NCBI GenBank assembly: GCA_019426215.1
Contig: CM033396.1
Coordinates: 29,217,101-29,281,100, forward strand
Direction of reading: 5' to 3'
Length of the DNA stretch: 64,000 nt
Origin: Buddleja alternifolia
Lineage: Eukaryota; Streptophyta; Magnoliopsida; Lamiales; Scrophulariaceae
The notes below the pieces were generated by a model. The model had not been told where the DNA came from and made no database searches. It saw only the letters and a list, made by a program, of their open reading frames with translations. Position numbers and translations under genes: made by a program. Shown here in pieces: positions 22,201 through 34,301 of the stretch; position 1 is the first letter of the stretch; each line of letters starts with the position of its first letter.

Positions 22201-22526
22201 AGTACGTAGCCGCTGGAAGCTGTTGTGCACAAATTCTCTGGATGAGGCAACAACTTAGAGACTATGGCGTAGTCTTAGGTCCAACCCCAATCCATTGTGA
22301 CAACCAAAGTGCCTTGGCAATGACACAAAATCCAGTTCTTCACTCCAGAACCAAACACATTGACATACGGTATCATTTTCTGCGTGACCATGTTCAAAAG
22401 AAGGATATCTCCATGCAATTCATTGGTACAGAAAAACAATTGGCAGATATCTTCACCAAAGCTCTCAACGAACAACGCTTTCTCACTTTAAGAAGTGAAC
22501 TAGGTATGATTGATCTAAATGCCTAA
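19281..22526 (+). CDS. pol: Sirevirus pol polyprotein, intact ORF
   Basis: The ORF has 1081 residues in copia order. The protease active site is D16-S17-G18 in WYIDSGSS. The integrase zinc finger is H146, H151, C180, C183, and the integrase core is D211, D274, E310 (D-x62-D-x35-E). RT contains D682 in [10 protein letters not shown] and YVDD at 767-770. RNase H contains D931, E974, D1007 and D1056, ending HIDIRYHF and ADIFTKAL. All key residues are present and there are no stops. The ATG directly follows an in-frame TGA, so how pol is expressed relative to gag (reinitiation, frameshift or a 1-nt lesion) is unclear. The truncated LTR makes normal transcription unlikely. Confidence 0.95.
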   Translation: MQVPRANTDTSIWYIDSGSSRHMTGSKDLLINYRATNGPQVIFGDNSKGKTKGIGIMRRGNIMINDVYYVKGLKHNLLSISQFCDKGFEIKFYSDFCEIIDVKTRSTKLKGKRTNNVYLVDWDSTLDNNPTCFVAKNQNELGWLWHRKMNHLNFKAISQLISLNLVEGLPKGSFNKDRLCDACQMGKQVKSSFKKKSHLSTSRVLELLHLDLFGPIQIMSISGKKYSLVIVDDFSRYTWVEFLASKDETSAKLTSLIRQLQNSKDLKVTRIRSDRGTEFTNHIVEKYCKDLGILHEYSAPRTPQQNGVAERRNRTLKEAARTMLAESKLPQRFWAEVINTACYTQNRCMINKQHEKTPYELWKGRKPNVSYFHVFGSKCFIHNNGSQNLKTFDPKADEGIFLGYAKNGKSFRILNKIKSKVEESIHVVFDDANQEPSKVNIDDVGTEELSQQTSQINLCDDSDLDEEDEIIVPNPTLTHEAVNDQRNADDHEESDHQEQVRTINTEAPTQRAGQAPVQRSQASDQALNPSQPDRKWLRDHPPELIIGDMGAPVKTRAATINEAMFASFLSQMEPKKVDEALSDPSWIKAMQEELNQFERNEVWTLVPRPTHQGVIGTRWVYRNKMDENGIVIRNKARLVAQGYCQVEGIDFDETYAPVARLKAIRMFLAFAAFNKLTVYQMDVKSAFLNGKLQEEVYVEQPPGFINNHRKGMVYKLDKALYDLKQAPRAWYDTLSIFLIGKGFSKASVDTTLFKITHNEDILLVQIYVDDIIFGSTNKRLCEKFSKMMQDQFEMSMMGELTFFLGLQVKQLPNGIFINQTKYTRDMIKKFGMENASSSKIPMSQTTKLDKDESGRKVDATNYRGIIGSLLYLTASRPDIIFSVCMCARFQADPKESRLIATKRILRYLKGTQHVGLWYPRDSPFELIGYSDADFAGCKIDRKSTSGTCQFLGDRLISWHSKKQQSIATSTAEAEYVAAGSCCAQILWMRQQLRDYGVVLGPTPIHCDNQSALAMTQNPVLHSRTKHIDIRYHFLRDHVQKKDISMQFIGTEKQLADIFTKALNEQRFLTLRSELGMIDLNA

Positions 22527-23674
22527 TCATTTGAAACATCATCCTTTCATTAAGCATAAATTTAGGGGGAATAAAATTCTTTTTACACATAAAATCGTTC
22601 AATAAGTTATCAATATTAAGGAGAACCTACATAGGGGGAACCTTAAAAGGGATAACTGAACTTCAGTGAGAATGACCAAAACTGTTTTTTTTTGTTTTAT
22701 TATTACATTGGTCATAAGCACTTAGCATTATACGCTAAACTCTTTCAGACGCTTATCAAACGTTCTCTTTAGCGTCTGTGCCCTCTCAAAATAAACTGAA
22801 CGCTTAGCTTTATTCCCAGCTAAAGCGCTTAGTAAAAAGATCCTTTAAAAGCAAGCGTACATTACCCTACGCTAAAACGAGAAAGTGGATTAGTCAATCA
22901 ATGAAATTAATGCTGACTTGACATTCCTCACCTTTCGCTCAAGAAAACCCATGGGTACTCATCACGTTTTTCAAAGATGGTTCAGCACATGTACACGCGT
23001 AAGTACAATTACCATGTATCTTAGACGAATACAACCAGCGCTGAATATTTTAAACCAAAAGTAAAACACTACTACCAAGACATAATGATAAGTACTGGGA
23101 AACTGTGTCCTCATACATACCCTGAAAAGAATAATTCTATATGTTACGATGACCGCTAAAGCACAAAATGTTACTTGAAAGAGAACCTCAAGATTCTCAA
23201 GCGTCAAAATCACACTGAATTATTTCAAGCGTCATTTTCTTCTGAATAGGTCCAGACGCTCCTACAAACTTTTGGCGGGTATTTGAATAGTTGTTCAAAA
23301 TTTCGGTTCCCGAACGGTTTTTCATAAAATACATGTCTGCTGTTAACGGGCACACGTATCACTTTCAGTATATCAAAAGTCTCTGTTTCAAACTTTTAAT
23401 CGGACGTCAAAATAGTATATATGGTTGTTACTAAAAGTAACCGTGCTTATTAAATCTAAATTCACGTCCACAGTCGTATTTTAATGGCTGAGATTTATAC
23501 TCCCCCACGTGTCAACATCTCAACCTTCAAACACAAAAATCATTCAAATTGTAGTATTTCAAAACACACCTTCTGCAGAACATAATCTCTCTTACACTCC
23601 CTTTCATTCGTGCAAGAAAAATCTCTCTCTCAAAAACAAAATTTTCATTCTTACTCTCTGCCTACTTCTCACTA
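22527..23674 (+). other. Sirevirus spacer between pol and env-like ORF
   Basis: This non-coding stretch has repeated AGCG-containing words (for example AACGCT, AAGCGTC). It may carry splice sites for expressing the downstream ORF, but none could be fixed by eye. Confidence 0.5.
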
Positions 23675-26600
23675 ATGGCACCCAAGAAAGCTACTGCTGG
23701 AACCACTGAAGTTATTGTTAAGGTCACTGAAGGCCTTATAATCGATTGGAAGTTTCTCTATGAAAACCCCCAAATTGATTTAACGGAAATGATGGACTCT
23801 GTAGCAGAGGCTGGGCTTCAGAAATTTCTTACCAAACACTCGTACATGTTTCCTGAAGAACTAGAATTTTTCTGGAGAAATGCTAGTTTGTCTGACGATG
23901 AGACTTCCATCACCTGTTTGTTTCCTGCTCCCAAGACGGAATCAAAGACGTTCACTCTCTCTGCGGCCTCTATTGCCCAGAATTTCTCTCTACCTAACGA
24001 CAGAGCGACTTTAGACACTATCACTGAGGAACAAATTCAAGAAGTCTGGACTCAGATTAGCGCCTACGATGGTGTTCCATACAAACCGTACTTTGAGAAG
24101 AAAGATATAGTGAACAGGTATCGAGACTTAGCTGATTTCTGCAGTAAAAACATTGAATGCAGAGTAGGAACCTTTGACAAAATCAGCCCAACCCAGTTCC
24201 AGATGATGACTGCTATCTTGCTCAAGATAAAAATCAACTGGAGCGCCTATATATTCAGCCGATTCAGAGACAGTCTACGCACTTCAAACAAACCTTATGG
24301 CCTAGTTTTAAGTGATCTAATTTTCAGAGCAAAGTGCACCTCTTCAGCAGGAGTCACCGTGGCCAAGCATAAGTTCTATGGGCCAAGAATCATCAACAAT
24401 CTCTTCAATCCACCCAAAGTTGGAGGTGCTGCTAGACCTCTCTCTGAGCGCCAAGTTGTACGTGCAGCATCCAATGAGGAGGCTGAGCGCCCAGATCAGG
24501 AGAAGGCTAAACGTACTGTGAAGCGTCCCACTGTCACAAAGAAACGGGCTCCTCGAAAGCCCAAGGCTCAACCTATCAAAAGTGATGAAGAAGACGAGGA
24601 CTCTATACCCCTCATTAGTCGGAAGGATCTGGAAAAGGTCCTCAAAAATATCGACTTTGGAGAACCAGCAGTTCCACAGGCTCAAGCGTCCCCAGCCGAA
24701 GGGGTAAATGTGAAGCGTATCTTCAAGAGACGTAAGCGTCCAACTACTGCCATTTCTTCTAAGGCTACACACACGACACCAAGCGACCAAGCCATAGCTG
24801 CTATTCCGATATCATCCTTTGAACCACCAGTTGATGTCCATCTGGATGTTGATATGGCCAACATTGTGGCCATCGCCCATGAAGCTGCCATCGACTCTGC
24901 AAATCTCGAGCCTAATGAACCTGAAATCCCATGGGTTCAACCATTGCTTGCATTACCAAGTACAACAGAGGCACGCTCAGAAGGTCAGAGCGATGCTAAC
25001 AACGTTGTGATTCATCGACATTTCTTCAAGCTGGATCCCTTAAAGACCATCGATCACTCCGTCGATTATTTCCCTCCAGCGCCCGCAGAACCCTTCATAC
25101 CTATAGGATATAATGAAGAAAGTCTTATCAATGCTGAGAATGATATCGCCAAGCTCATAAAATTTGATCTGGTCGTACGCAACACTCTATCTAACACAGC
25201 ATCGACCCCAGCTGATAAAGCTTCTTCTCTGGACTGTGGGAAAAGCAAACCCACTGGCTTCGCTCTCAGAGACTACAACATCAGAGTCTATGAGCGTCAG
25301 GATAAGCTTGTGAACCCAACGGAAAAGCTACTAAACAGAGAAGGCTATTCTCACTCCTCAACACTGGTAAATAGCATGGAAAACAAGCGCTCAGCTAATC
25401 CTCTCCTCTTGTGGAAGAATAAAGGAGTACATGCCGGTGAGCGTCCAGCTTCACTGACCGAGATGATTTAAATAGAAGCCGATGCATATTTTGACTGCGC
25501 CTGGAACGCTAACTACCAACCAGACAGGTATTGTTTTGAGTCCATCTGTGATATTCATCACCAAGGATTTCGTGCTATACTTAATGCAGGAACGGAGTAC
25601 TGCATGACTGAGGTAAAATGGGCTGAAGCTTATATAGGTGACAAGTATAAATTTGAAGAATTGGTTAGCGCTCCCCATCTGTTCAGAATAGGGATCCATG
25701 ATAAAAAGAGAAAATTAGCACGATACATGCTAAAGCAACGCCAACATAGACTTGGACCAGTTCTGAAGCTGCCTCTGATCCGCCACCAACCTGAACACCG
25801 TTTAAGGCAAGCGTTGCACAGACTGGCTAACTCCTCTCTACGCTTTGCTGATCAAGCGTCCACCAGCGGTTCTTCTCCCCTGTCCTGTCTGAACTTCACC
25901 CCTAGCCACTATGAAGACAACTTTGCTCTCATGATGACAATTATGCCTCCAGTCTCCCTATTCGACAAAATCTTCACAGAAAATCTGCGACAGTGGAATG
26001 GCTCTCGGATCAACCCTTTCAGAGGATATCCACTTCTTCCGTCTATTTGACAAGAAGTCTTAAGTCACTATAATTTTGTTTTGTCGCTGCTGGAAAGAAC
26101 TCAAGCGCTTGCTTCAGCCATCTACCCATACTTGGAAGAGTATTACAGGCTCTACGTTCCCGACTCTCGGAAACCGAAGACTCTCCCAACAGATAGGCTA
26201 ATTGGCTTCTCACAACACTATTGCCCAGATGCCTTGTTCTCCATCTGCCAAGCGCCTTCCAAAATCTTTCCCACCCATGTGCTGGATATCCTCGGGCCAA
26301 TGTACATCAGGGCCATGGATAGTCCTATCAGCACGTTCATTCAAGGTACTTATCTCCCCACTCTACATTTGAATGAACTTCTACAGACTGCTACCTATCC
26401 ATATGCAGATGAGCCATTTGCCAGCTTGGACTTTCAGTTTACGGACTTTAGCCGTATAGAGTCGGCATCTACTGCAACACCAGCTGAAATGTTACCTGCT
26501 CCTGAGCGCTCACCAGAATTCCTTCCAGCGCCTAATCCCCCTAGTCCAACTGAATCCGACTCTACTGCATCCACCGAGTCCAACAGTGCCCCAGAGCATC

Positions 26601-27469
26601 GAGGAACAGTATTTGATCCTAATTATCAAGTACCTATTGAATCTCTCAAACACACATCCCGTTTTAAGCCTCGAGTTAGCACTGCGGTTCCCGACGCTCA
26701 AGCGTCCATGACTGAATGCCTCACTCAAATACAGCAACTATCTACAGCTACTCAGGCAAGTCATGTGGCTTTAACAAATGATCTAAACCACCGTTTCACG
26801 GCTCTTGAGACCTCTCTTACAGACGCTAATCACGCTCAACTACTGGTCATGAAAGAACACTTCGACCAGCGTCTGACCACTCTTGAAGCCTCTGTCGCTC
26901 AGATTGATACTCAAGTCAGTCTTTTTACTCAGCATTTCATACAGACTGATGATGGCAATAAGGGAGAAAAGAGGAAATCTTCAACATCTAAAGATCAAGA
27001 TCCTCCTCCACCATCCAAGCGTCAACATATTGATACTTCCCTCACACTAAGTACAGAACCAAGGTATCCCTATCCTTCTTGGGTAACTACCTCGGTGGGA
27101 GCGTCCAATAAAAAAGAAACCCCAAGAGTGCTCTATCCAAATCTTCCATTACCTTCAAGAGCACTGCTTGAACAATTTGATATTCCTCTTCTCAGAGCGT
27201 CAATTCCAGAACCATTTGATCCAGCAGTCTTAGCCTTAGAGCGAAAAATGTCTAACTTTGACCAAACCTTCAGAATTTGCCTACGATACATAGGCATCAG
27301 TCCAGAGAAATGGGATAAGCAGCTCATTACTTTCAAGGCACGACAAGTAAAAGAAAACAAACATATAATCAGTAAAGATCATGCTGCGATGATGACGCTA
27401 GAAGATCAGATAACTGAAGCGATCCGTGCTGAAATGACTAAGAGATACAAGATCAAATCACGATCTTGA
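23675..27469 (+). pseudogene. Sirevirus env-like ORF with two in-frame stops
   Basis: One frame of about 1265 codons is broken only by TAA at 25469-25471 and TGA at 26048-26050; no frameshift is needed. The N-terminal ~230 residues resemble the globular domain of plant env-like/putative transposon proteins (ELEFFWRNASL, FTLSAASIAQNF). A long Lys/Arg/Pro/Ala-rich linker follows, then a second conserved part, a Gln/Thr/Leu-rich coiled-coil-like stretch around codons 1010-1085 and a C-terminal domain. I see no obvious signal peptide or strong membrane helix, so the name env-like reflects position only. Its role in Sireviruses is unknown. Confidence 0.8.
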
Positions 27470-27642
27470 TTTTTACTTATGATTCTTTCATTTCAGTTGT
27501 AAAATGCGTGTACTATGAAAGATATATATAAAATGCATTTTACAGCTGAAACATCTCGTTGAAGCTCAAACTAACTTACTAACCTACGCTAACTCGTACT
27601 TTAGGTATCTAACGCTTGAACTAAATAGGTATTGCCATCATC

Positions 27643-27656
27643 AAAAAGGGGGAAAT
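27643..27656 (+). other. Polypurine tract of the Sirevirus
   Basis: AAAAAGGGGGAAAT directly precedes the 3' LTR start at 27657. Confidence 0.9.
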
Positions 27657-30600
27657 TGTTAGGAATTTCATGTTAGATGTTTTGATGATGACAAATAGGA
27701 CTTCCTGTTAGACCCCGAAAAATGTAAGTATAAAAGCTTTCATAGAATATTGTGTATAAGTACCTGAAAGCTTATTTATCTTAGGCTTATAGTTTTCATC
27801 TTTGTAGAATTTTAGACAAAGAACGTGATACTAAATCACTAAGGAGAATTCTGGGTAAGTCTACCAAGTGATAAAGTTGAAGATCAAGTGTCTGAAGCTA
27901 CAGAAGATAAAGATCTCTTGAAGCGTCCGTCAAACGTTTTAGAGACTATTCCAGGTTACAACTCCAGCGTTCAAAGTACGAATGGATAACTCAGGCCGAA
28001 TACTCAACACTAAGTCAATGATGGAATTCTGAGTGAGCCTATCAAAGACAAGATTGAAGAGTAAGCGTCTGAAATAAAGAGAAGAGACTCAGGATCAATC
28101 CAAGCGTCTGTCCAATGCACGAGAAAAACTGTCCTCTTCAGCAAGCGTCCAAAAGGCTAAACCAACATGACCTACAATGAACGTAACCTGAGAATTCAAA
28201 CCCAAAGCTATCCAAAGACTTAAAGAATGCATGAATCAAATGGATAAATTATTTCCAACAGAAATAAAACAAGATGCATTAAAAGTCGGATAAGTGCTAT
28301 TAAAATATAAGCACTATAACGTATGGGTAAGCCATTCATTTGACCAAGACTGTCAGAAGTTATGAAACCAAGAACATGCCTAACTAATTAAGTATACCCA
28401 AAGTTAGGAATGTCAGAACTCAAGGAATGTTTGGGGAAACGAGATTCCAACCGTGTCAAACGGACAAAAACCACCAATACCTTATAAATAGCCCTTTCAA
28501 CAAATAAGTTGTTAGGAATTTCATGTTAGATGTTTTGATGATGACAATTAGGATCCCATGTTAGACCCCAAGAAATGTAAAGTATAAAAGCTTTCGTAGA
28601 ACAAATGTGTAAGCGCCTGAAAGCTCGTGTTTTTATACTAGGCTTGTATTTTTATCTTTATAGAGTTTAGACTAAGAATGTGATACTAAATCACTAGAAG
28701 AATTCTGTGTGAGTCTACCAAGTGATGAAGTTGAAGATCAAGCGTCTGAAGAAACAGTAAAGATAAAGATTAGTCTCAAGCATCCGTCAAACGCTAAAAG
28801 ACTATCCCGGGTTACGAACTCAGCGCTTAAGATTTGTTATGGACCTTAGACCAAGTACTTAACACTAAGTCAATGATAGAATTCTGAGTGAGTCTATCAA
28901 AGATAAAGTGAAAGGACAAGCGTCTAAAGAATCGGGCAAAGATTGTGACCTTTCTCAAGCGTCTGATTAACAAAGAAGGCCACTTTCAAAAAGCCTAAAC
29001 TCCAAAGGCTCAAGCGCCTAGTTCTCCAAGCGTAACCTGAAGATTCAAACCCAAGTTATCAAAGATGCATGAATCAACGGAAATTATTCCCAAACGGAAA
29101 TAAGACAAGATGCATCAAAAGTCGGATAAGTGCTATTAAAATATAAGCACTACAACTTATGGGCAAGCCATATTTTTGACCAAGACTGTCAGATTTATGA
29201 AACCAAGACCATGCCTAACCAATTAAATATACCCAAAGTTAGGATTGTCAGAACTCATGGAATGTTTAGGGAAACGAGATTCCAACCGTGTCCAACGGAC
29301 AAAATCTCATAACAATCTATAAATAACCTTTTCAGCAAAAGGGACGAGAGAGACAGATATAGAAAAACATCTGGACGTAAAAATAAAAAAAAGGGTCCAA
29401 AACGTTGCTGAATTTTTCTTTAGAAAGAGCTTATACACTCCAGAGCCGAAACCCTTTAAGCTTTCTCAAATACATTCCTAGACAGTCACCCATATCTCAA
29501 ACCTCTTTTTAAAAAGAACTTACACTACTATTGAGATATCTCCAAGTTGTTTGAACTTTCCAAAAACAAACAAACCCATGACCAAAACCATCAACACCTT
29601 TCATCTGAGTGAGAAAGCTTGTTGACTTACAAGCAATATTTTTGTGTAAAAGAAGTTTGTGGAAGAAGATCTCTATTGGAGCTGAAATCTGTGTGACCAA
29701 GGAGCTCCGAGATCAAGCGTAACTTGCACCATTTCTGAGTGAAAGAAGCAAGGGGATAGAAGGTCTTTAGTGGAGCTGAAATCTGTGTGACCAAGGAGTT
29801 CCGAGATCATATCCAATCTCAACATCTATTTTGTAGAAGTCTCTGTGTGACCCTTCGATAATCATCATAGTGGAAAACCTCCCTGATAAAAGGAGAAGAA
29901 GGACGTAGCTGGGATTACATCACCCAGTGAACCTTACAAATATCTTGTGTCATTTACTGCTTTATTGTCTTATATTATACTATCATATTATATCTTGAAA
30001 AAGCATTTAAAACTAATAAGCGACTGATCGATTAAAACGAACGCTAAGCTATAAAAACATTTCCGCTGTGCTAACCCTGATTTAGTGACTAAACTCTGCC
30101 CTACTTTGGCAAGCGTTGAAATCATCAAGTCTAAGTTAACTTCTTCCAAGCGCCTGAAACTAGCGCTTAAGTCATTATCTCTCAAGCGCCGCACCCAGCG
30201 CTCAAAGATTTCCGAGCGTTCAAATACTTCAAAGTGATACGAATTTTAGAAGTCAAAAAAGACTTCAGGGTCTATTCAACCCCCCCCCCCCTTCTAGACC
30301 CTTTCGTATACCACTTGGGACCAACATAAGTAAAACAGATAGAGCAAAAAACCGTGACATATACAAGAGATATACCTGAATATCCTAGTGTGAATAACAG
30401 TCACAACCTCTTGTATGTAGAAAATTATACAAAAAGACACAAGAAAAGAATACCTACTTTGTTGAAAGAAAAGCTTACAAAAACCCATAGCCAAATATCC
30501 GTATAAGTTTTTCACAAATATTCCAGAGACAGTCAACTATATCTCAAACCCCTTTTTGAAGACCCTACATTACTATTGAGATATCCTCAAGTTGTTTGAA

Positions 30601-31372
30601 CTTTCCAAAACCAAACAAAGCCATTACAAAACCTTTCAACATCTTTCGTCTGAGTGAGAAAGTGTGTTGACTTACAAGCGTCATTTTTGTGTAAAAGAAG
30701 CTTGTGGAAGAAGATCTCTACTGGAGCTGAAATCTGTGTGACCAAGGAGTTCCGGGATCAAGTGTAACTTGCATTATTTCTGGGTGAAAGAAGCAAGGGG
30801 ATAGAAGATCTTTAGTGGAGCTGAAATCTGTGTGACCAAGGAGTTCCAAGATCATATCCAACCTCTCTCTATTTTGTAGAAGTCTCTGTGTGACTCTTCG
30901 ATAATCATCATAGTGGAAAACCTCTCTGATAAAGGGAGAAGAAGGACGTAGTTGGGATTACATCACCCAGTGAACCTTACAAATATCTTGTGTCATTTAC
31001 TGTTCTGATTGTCTTACATTATACTATCATATTATATCTTGAAGAGGCATTTAAACTAATAAACGACTAATTGGTTAAAACGAACGCTAAGCTATAAAAA
31101 TATTTCCGCTGTGCTAACCCTGATTTAGTGACTAAACTCTGCTCTACTTTGGTAAGTGTTGAAATCACCGAATCTAAGTTAACTTTTCTCAAGCGCCTGA
31201 AACTAGCGCTTAAGTCATCATCCCTCAAGCGCCGCACCCAGCGCTTAAAGTTTTCCGAGCGTTCAAATACCTCACAGTAATACGAAAGTTTTTAGAAGTC
31301 GAAAAGGACTTCAGGGTCTATTCAACCCCCCCCCCCCTTCTAGACCCTTTCGTATACCACTTGGGACCAACA
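27657..31372 (+). repeat. 3' LTR of the Sirevirus, interrupted by a solo LTR
   Basis: The LTR starts TGTTAGGAATTTC at 27657 and ends CCAACA at 31372. It is split at 28509 by the insertion at 28510-30326. Without the insert it is about 1.89 kb. A TATAAATA box is at 28483-28490, only about 20 bp before the insertion. A ~94-bp internal repeat shares GGAGCTGAAATCTGTGTGAC (copies from about 30723 and 30817). A 12-C tract lies at 31326-31337. Confidence 0.9.
28510..30326 (+). mobile_element. Solo LTR of the same Sirevirus family nested in the 3' LTR
   Basis: A complete 1817-bp LTR (TGTTAGGAATTTC...CCAACA) is flanked by TSD TAAGT at 28505-28509 and 30327-30331. It has its own TATAAATA at 29318-29325, the ~94-bp internal repeat (from about 29678 and 29772), and a 12-C tract at 30280-30291. 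It has no PBS or coding sequence, so it is a solo LTR. Confidence 0.92.
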
Positions 31373-31468
31373 ATGTGTTCAATTCCCAAAAAGTTTATTA
31401 AAAGAATCTCCTGATGTAGATTTCTTCGTCAACAAAGCTCCTGATAAAAAGATTAACAACTATTCAAA
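31373..31468. repeat. Host flank copy 2 (96-bp duplication)
   Basis: This is the partner of 17404-17499. Here the flank continues into host sequence (AAAATCGAAGCC), so this copy marks the original insertion site with ATGTG as the expected TSD. Confidence 0.85.
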
Positions 31469-31607
31469 AATCGAAGCCAAAAATGTAAGTTTTAATTTAC
31501 ATAAATTAGTATTTATAATTTTATACTAAAGTGGATTTTTGGATAAACTTATATTTGAGGATTTTGTTGTTTTTAGAAGAAAAATGAAATGTCAAAAAAG
31601 GGGAAAT

Positions 31608-32813
31608 TTTAAAATAGTCCCTGAGGTTTAAACCAATTATCAAAATCATCCCTGGTCATTTTAATTCTGTCAATGTTGTCCTTTTGACCAAATTCTATTG
31701 GCAAATTCCAACAAATAAAGGTACTTTTCTCTTAAATTACTAAAATACACTCATATAAGATTACTTAGTGGTAACTACTCCCTTACATCTTTAATGAAAT
31801 GAAAAAATTTAACATATCAAAAGAATGGTTATCTCTTAATTATTTTCCCTTCTATAACTTATCTCTCTCCACATATTTTTTTCTTCAATTACATCATCTC
31901 ATTTCAATTTTTTTCTTTCATTTATTATAAATGCTAGTAAATGCATTAGTTTCATGAAAAAAATTACAGTACTATCATAAAAAATAAATAAATGCTTTAA
32001 TTTTGTACTTTCAAAATTTAATCGAATAGATAAATTAAGTGTGCAACATTACTAATATATGTATTTTTTCGAATATAGATTAATTAGTGATTTACTTTAT
32101 TTTGAAATGTTCTTATCAGGGTAATTGATTATTTTTTGTGTTGAATTGTTTCTCAACATCATGAAAAATTCTTTTTAGATGTATCACATTTCTTCTGCGG
32201 TTAAAAAAGAAGGTAATATCTAAGTAAATTTTGTGCGAATATTTTTTTTTTTTATCATGAAAATATTATCACCTTTTTAATTTCAACAAAATGAAGGAAA
32301 CATGATATTTAATTACACAGCAAGTAAAACTTAGGGTTCAATTTTTGTGTCTTAATTAAAATTAAACTAATGATTGAATAAATAGTGGAGGATTTGCAGT
32401 GGGTTGTTCAAACCTTGTAGAGGATATATTTTTTTTTTATTTATTCATTTTACTCAATTCAACAAATAAAATATTCAATCATGCATGAAAAGGTAAGTAG
32501 AACAAGTTAGAGTACCAAGTATATTAAGTATAATTTATTATTAACTTTCTTTATTTATCAAAATTTGAAAGACAATATTGATAAAATTAAAAAAACATAG
32601 GGATGATTTTGACAATCTACTAAGAGCTTGGGCACAGTTTGGAATTTTTCTGAGTTTGTTTCATTTTATTTGGTAATTATTTGAGCACAAGTAACAAATT
32701 GCCCTTCAATTGCCCAGATTTCTCATAAAGATTGACAACATTAACAAAACTATAAATCTTAAGGATGACATTGACAATCAAATAAAAGCTCAGGATGGTT
32801 TTGAATTTTTCCA
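31608..32813. repeat. Putative MITE with long imperfect terminal inverted repeats
   Basis: The left end (about 31612-31695, with GTCCCTGAGGTTT and CAAAATCATCCC) aligns in inverse orientation with 32720-32813. A second right-arm copy lies at about 32565-32652. The arms are about 80 bp at roughly two-thirds identity by eye. The interior is AT-rich and non-coding. It may be a Mutator-like MITE; the TSD is not convincing. Confidence 0.4.
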
Positions 32814-32964
32814 GTCAGAAAACAGGTTTCTTCTTCCTGAGTCCTGACTATATACAAGTTTTTTCTTTTCTCTTTTGCTTATTTTGGGGGCTTCGGGAGG
32901 GGAGTATGGTATATATAAGCTTCTCTATTGGACTTATTTTGTTAATTCACACATGGATACTCCT

Positions 32965-33165
32965 AAAATTTGATCTGTGCACTATCGTACTCGTATCGGA
33001 AACGATACTCTGCGGATACCACCCGGATATGTATCGGATACCCTTTTTACGTATCCAAAAACTAAATAAAAAAAATATTCCAGATACCATATCCGATACT
33101 TCCAGATACCATATCCCACACAAAATTTGAAGTAACCGACACGTCTTGAATATCAGAAATAGTAT
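32965..33165. repeat. GGATAC-word repeat region
   Basis: There are many variants of GTATCGGATACC / CAGATACCATATCC in both orientations. Similar wording occurs at 33805-33890 (GTATCCTCCTATCCGTATCCG) and near 50640-50790. This appears to be a dispersed low-complexity repeat family of unknown type. Confidence 0.45.
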
Positions 33166-33224
33166 TTTTGAATACTACATAATACTTTATAGGTTAAAAT
33201 AGAAAAATATTAATAGTTTTGACC

Positions 33225-33333
33225 GTACGTGTTGAATATATAAGGCGTGTGGGCTTGTCCAACAGGATTTGGAATGAAGCAAATGCACCAAGCCCAAAAC
33301 CCACACATTCCAGCCCATCCAACCTGCTCTTTT

Positions 33334-33383
<50 letters not shown>

Positions 33384-33480
33384 GAATTTCACAAAGACAA
33401 GTTACCAATTCAACAATTAAAATAGCCAAAAACCATTTTACAACCCAAAGCCCACACGCCTTGTATATTCAACAGTACGT
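33225..33480. repeat. Foldback element with (TA)n core
   Basis: Inverted arms at about 33225-33260 and 33443-33480 share AAGGCGTGTGGGCTT and GTTGAATATA. The centre holds a T-run followed by about 42 bp of (TA)n (33339-33380). It is probably a MITE whose core expanded as a microsatellite. Confidence 0.6.
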
Positions 33481-33894
33481 TAAAAGGTTAAACAAATAAT
33501 AAGAAAATTTAAAGAAACAAAAAAACCATTTCGGTTTCACTTCTTAATATATTTTTTCTTCTCTTGCTCCACGTGAAATATATCATATACACTTTATTAC
33601 CAAAGATTTTGTATAAGAAGGTAAATGTTGGTATCAATTAAATGACATTCTTACACCGCTGCAAATGATGAAATATTACTATTACCTTCGAAATTTTTTG
33701 AACTTATAAACAATAAACCTGTGTTAATATTGCACTTTTATTTATATTAATGAATATACTCAAATTTGTTTTTAAATATTATATATATATCCATAACCCC
33801 GACGTATCCTATCCTATAATTTTGAAAGTTACCATATTTCATATTCATGTCGTATCGCACCTGTATCCTCCTATCCGTATCCGTGCATCATAAT

Positions 33895-34293
33895 TCACAC
33901 ACATCTCATTTTGAATAACCAAAAATCTGCAATTATTAGCTGTAATAAATACTTTTATTAGTTCAAGCCCAACCGATTAACTATGATCTGAGGTGAAAAA
34001 CCTAGTCCAATAAGTACAAGCATATTGGGCTCAGGCAAATAAAATCCAAAACCTTTTTCTTTCTTTTGTTTGAAAAACTCGGCCCAAAACAATTTCTCCT
34101 CTAGTATTACTAGCCCCCCCTACGTACAAACTAAAGCCAAGTTGTGTGTACGTATATATAAATTAAGAAAACTCATGTGAACATCAACGTCGAATGGGAA
34201 ATATACTTGTCGGAGTGGATATGATTGGCTCACGAATAATAAAATCAACAACGACGACGGCATCAAATGGCACCGTATATGGAAGCTAAGGGG
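33895..34293. other. Intergenic DNA before the hAT element
   Basis: No gene, RNA or repeat could be recognised. The left TSD of the hAT element is at 34294-34301. Confidence 0.4.
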
Positions 34294-34301
34294 CACGCAT
34301 A

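Larger units (their letters stand above)
17500..31372 (+). mobile_element. Sirevirus-like Ty1/copia element with truncated 5' LTR
   Basis: The element is 13.9 kb including a nested solo LTR. Order: 5' LTR remnant (17509-17939), initiator-Met PBS, gag, pol in copia order (protease, integrase, RT, RNase H), spacer, long env-like ORF, PPT, 3' LTR ending at 31372. The env-like ORF after pol, large LTRs (about 1.8-1.9 kb) and a poly-C tract near the LTR 3' end point to the SIRE/Maximus lineage. The 5' LTR lacks its first ~1.4 kb, including the TATA region, so the copy has no normal promoter although pol is open. Confidence 0.92.

Noticed and set aside
23675..27469. Host gene or true viral envelope
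   Set aside because: Its position between pol and the PPT, on the same strand and sharing the AAGCGTC word, makes it part of the Sirevirus. No signal peptide or membrane helix supports an envelope.
32795..33130. 111-residue ORF, plus strand
   Set aside because: Hydrophobic and low-complexity, it runs through the GGATAC-word region; not a credible gene.
33210..33425. Ile/Tyr-repeat ORFs on both strands
   Set aside because: They are produced by the (TA)n microsatellite in the foldback element.
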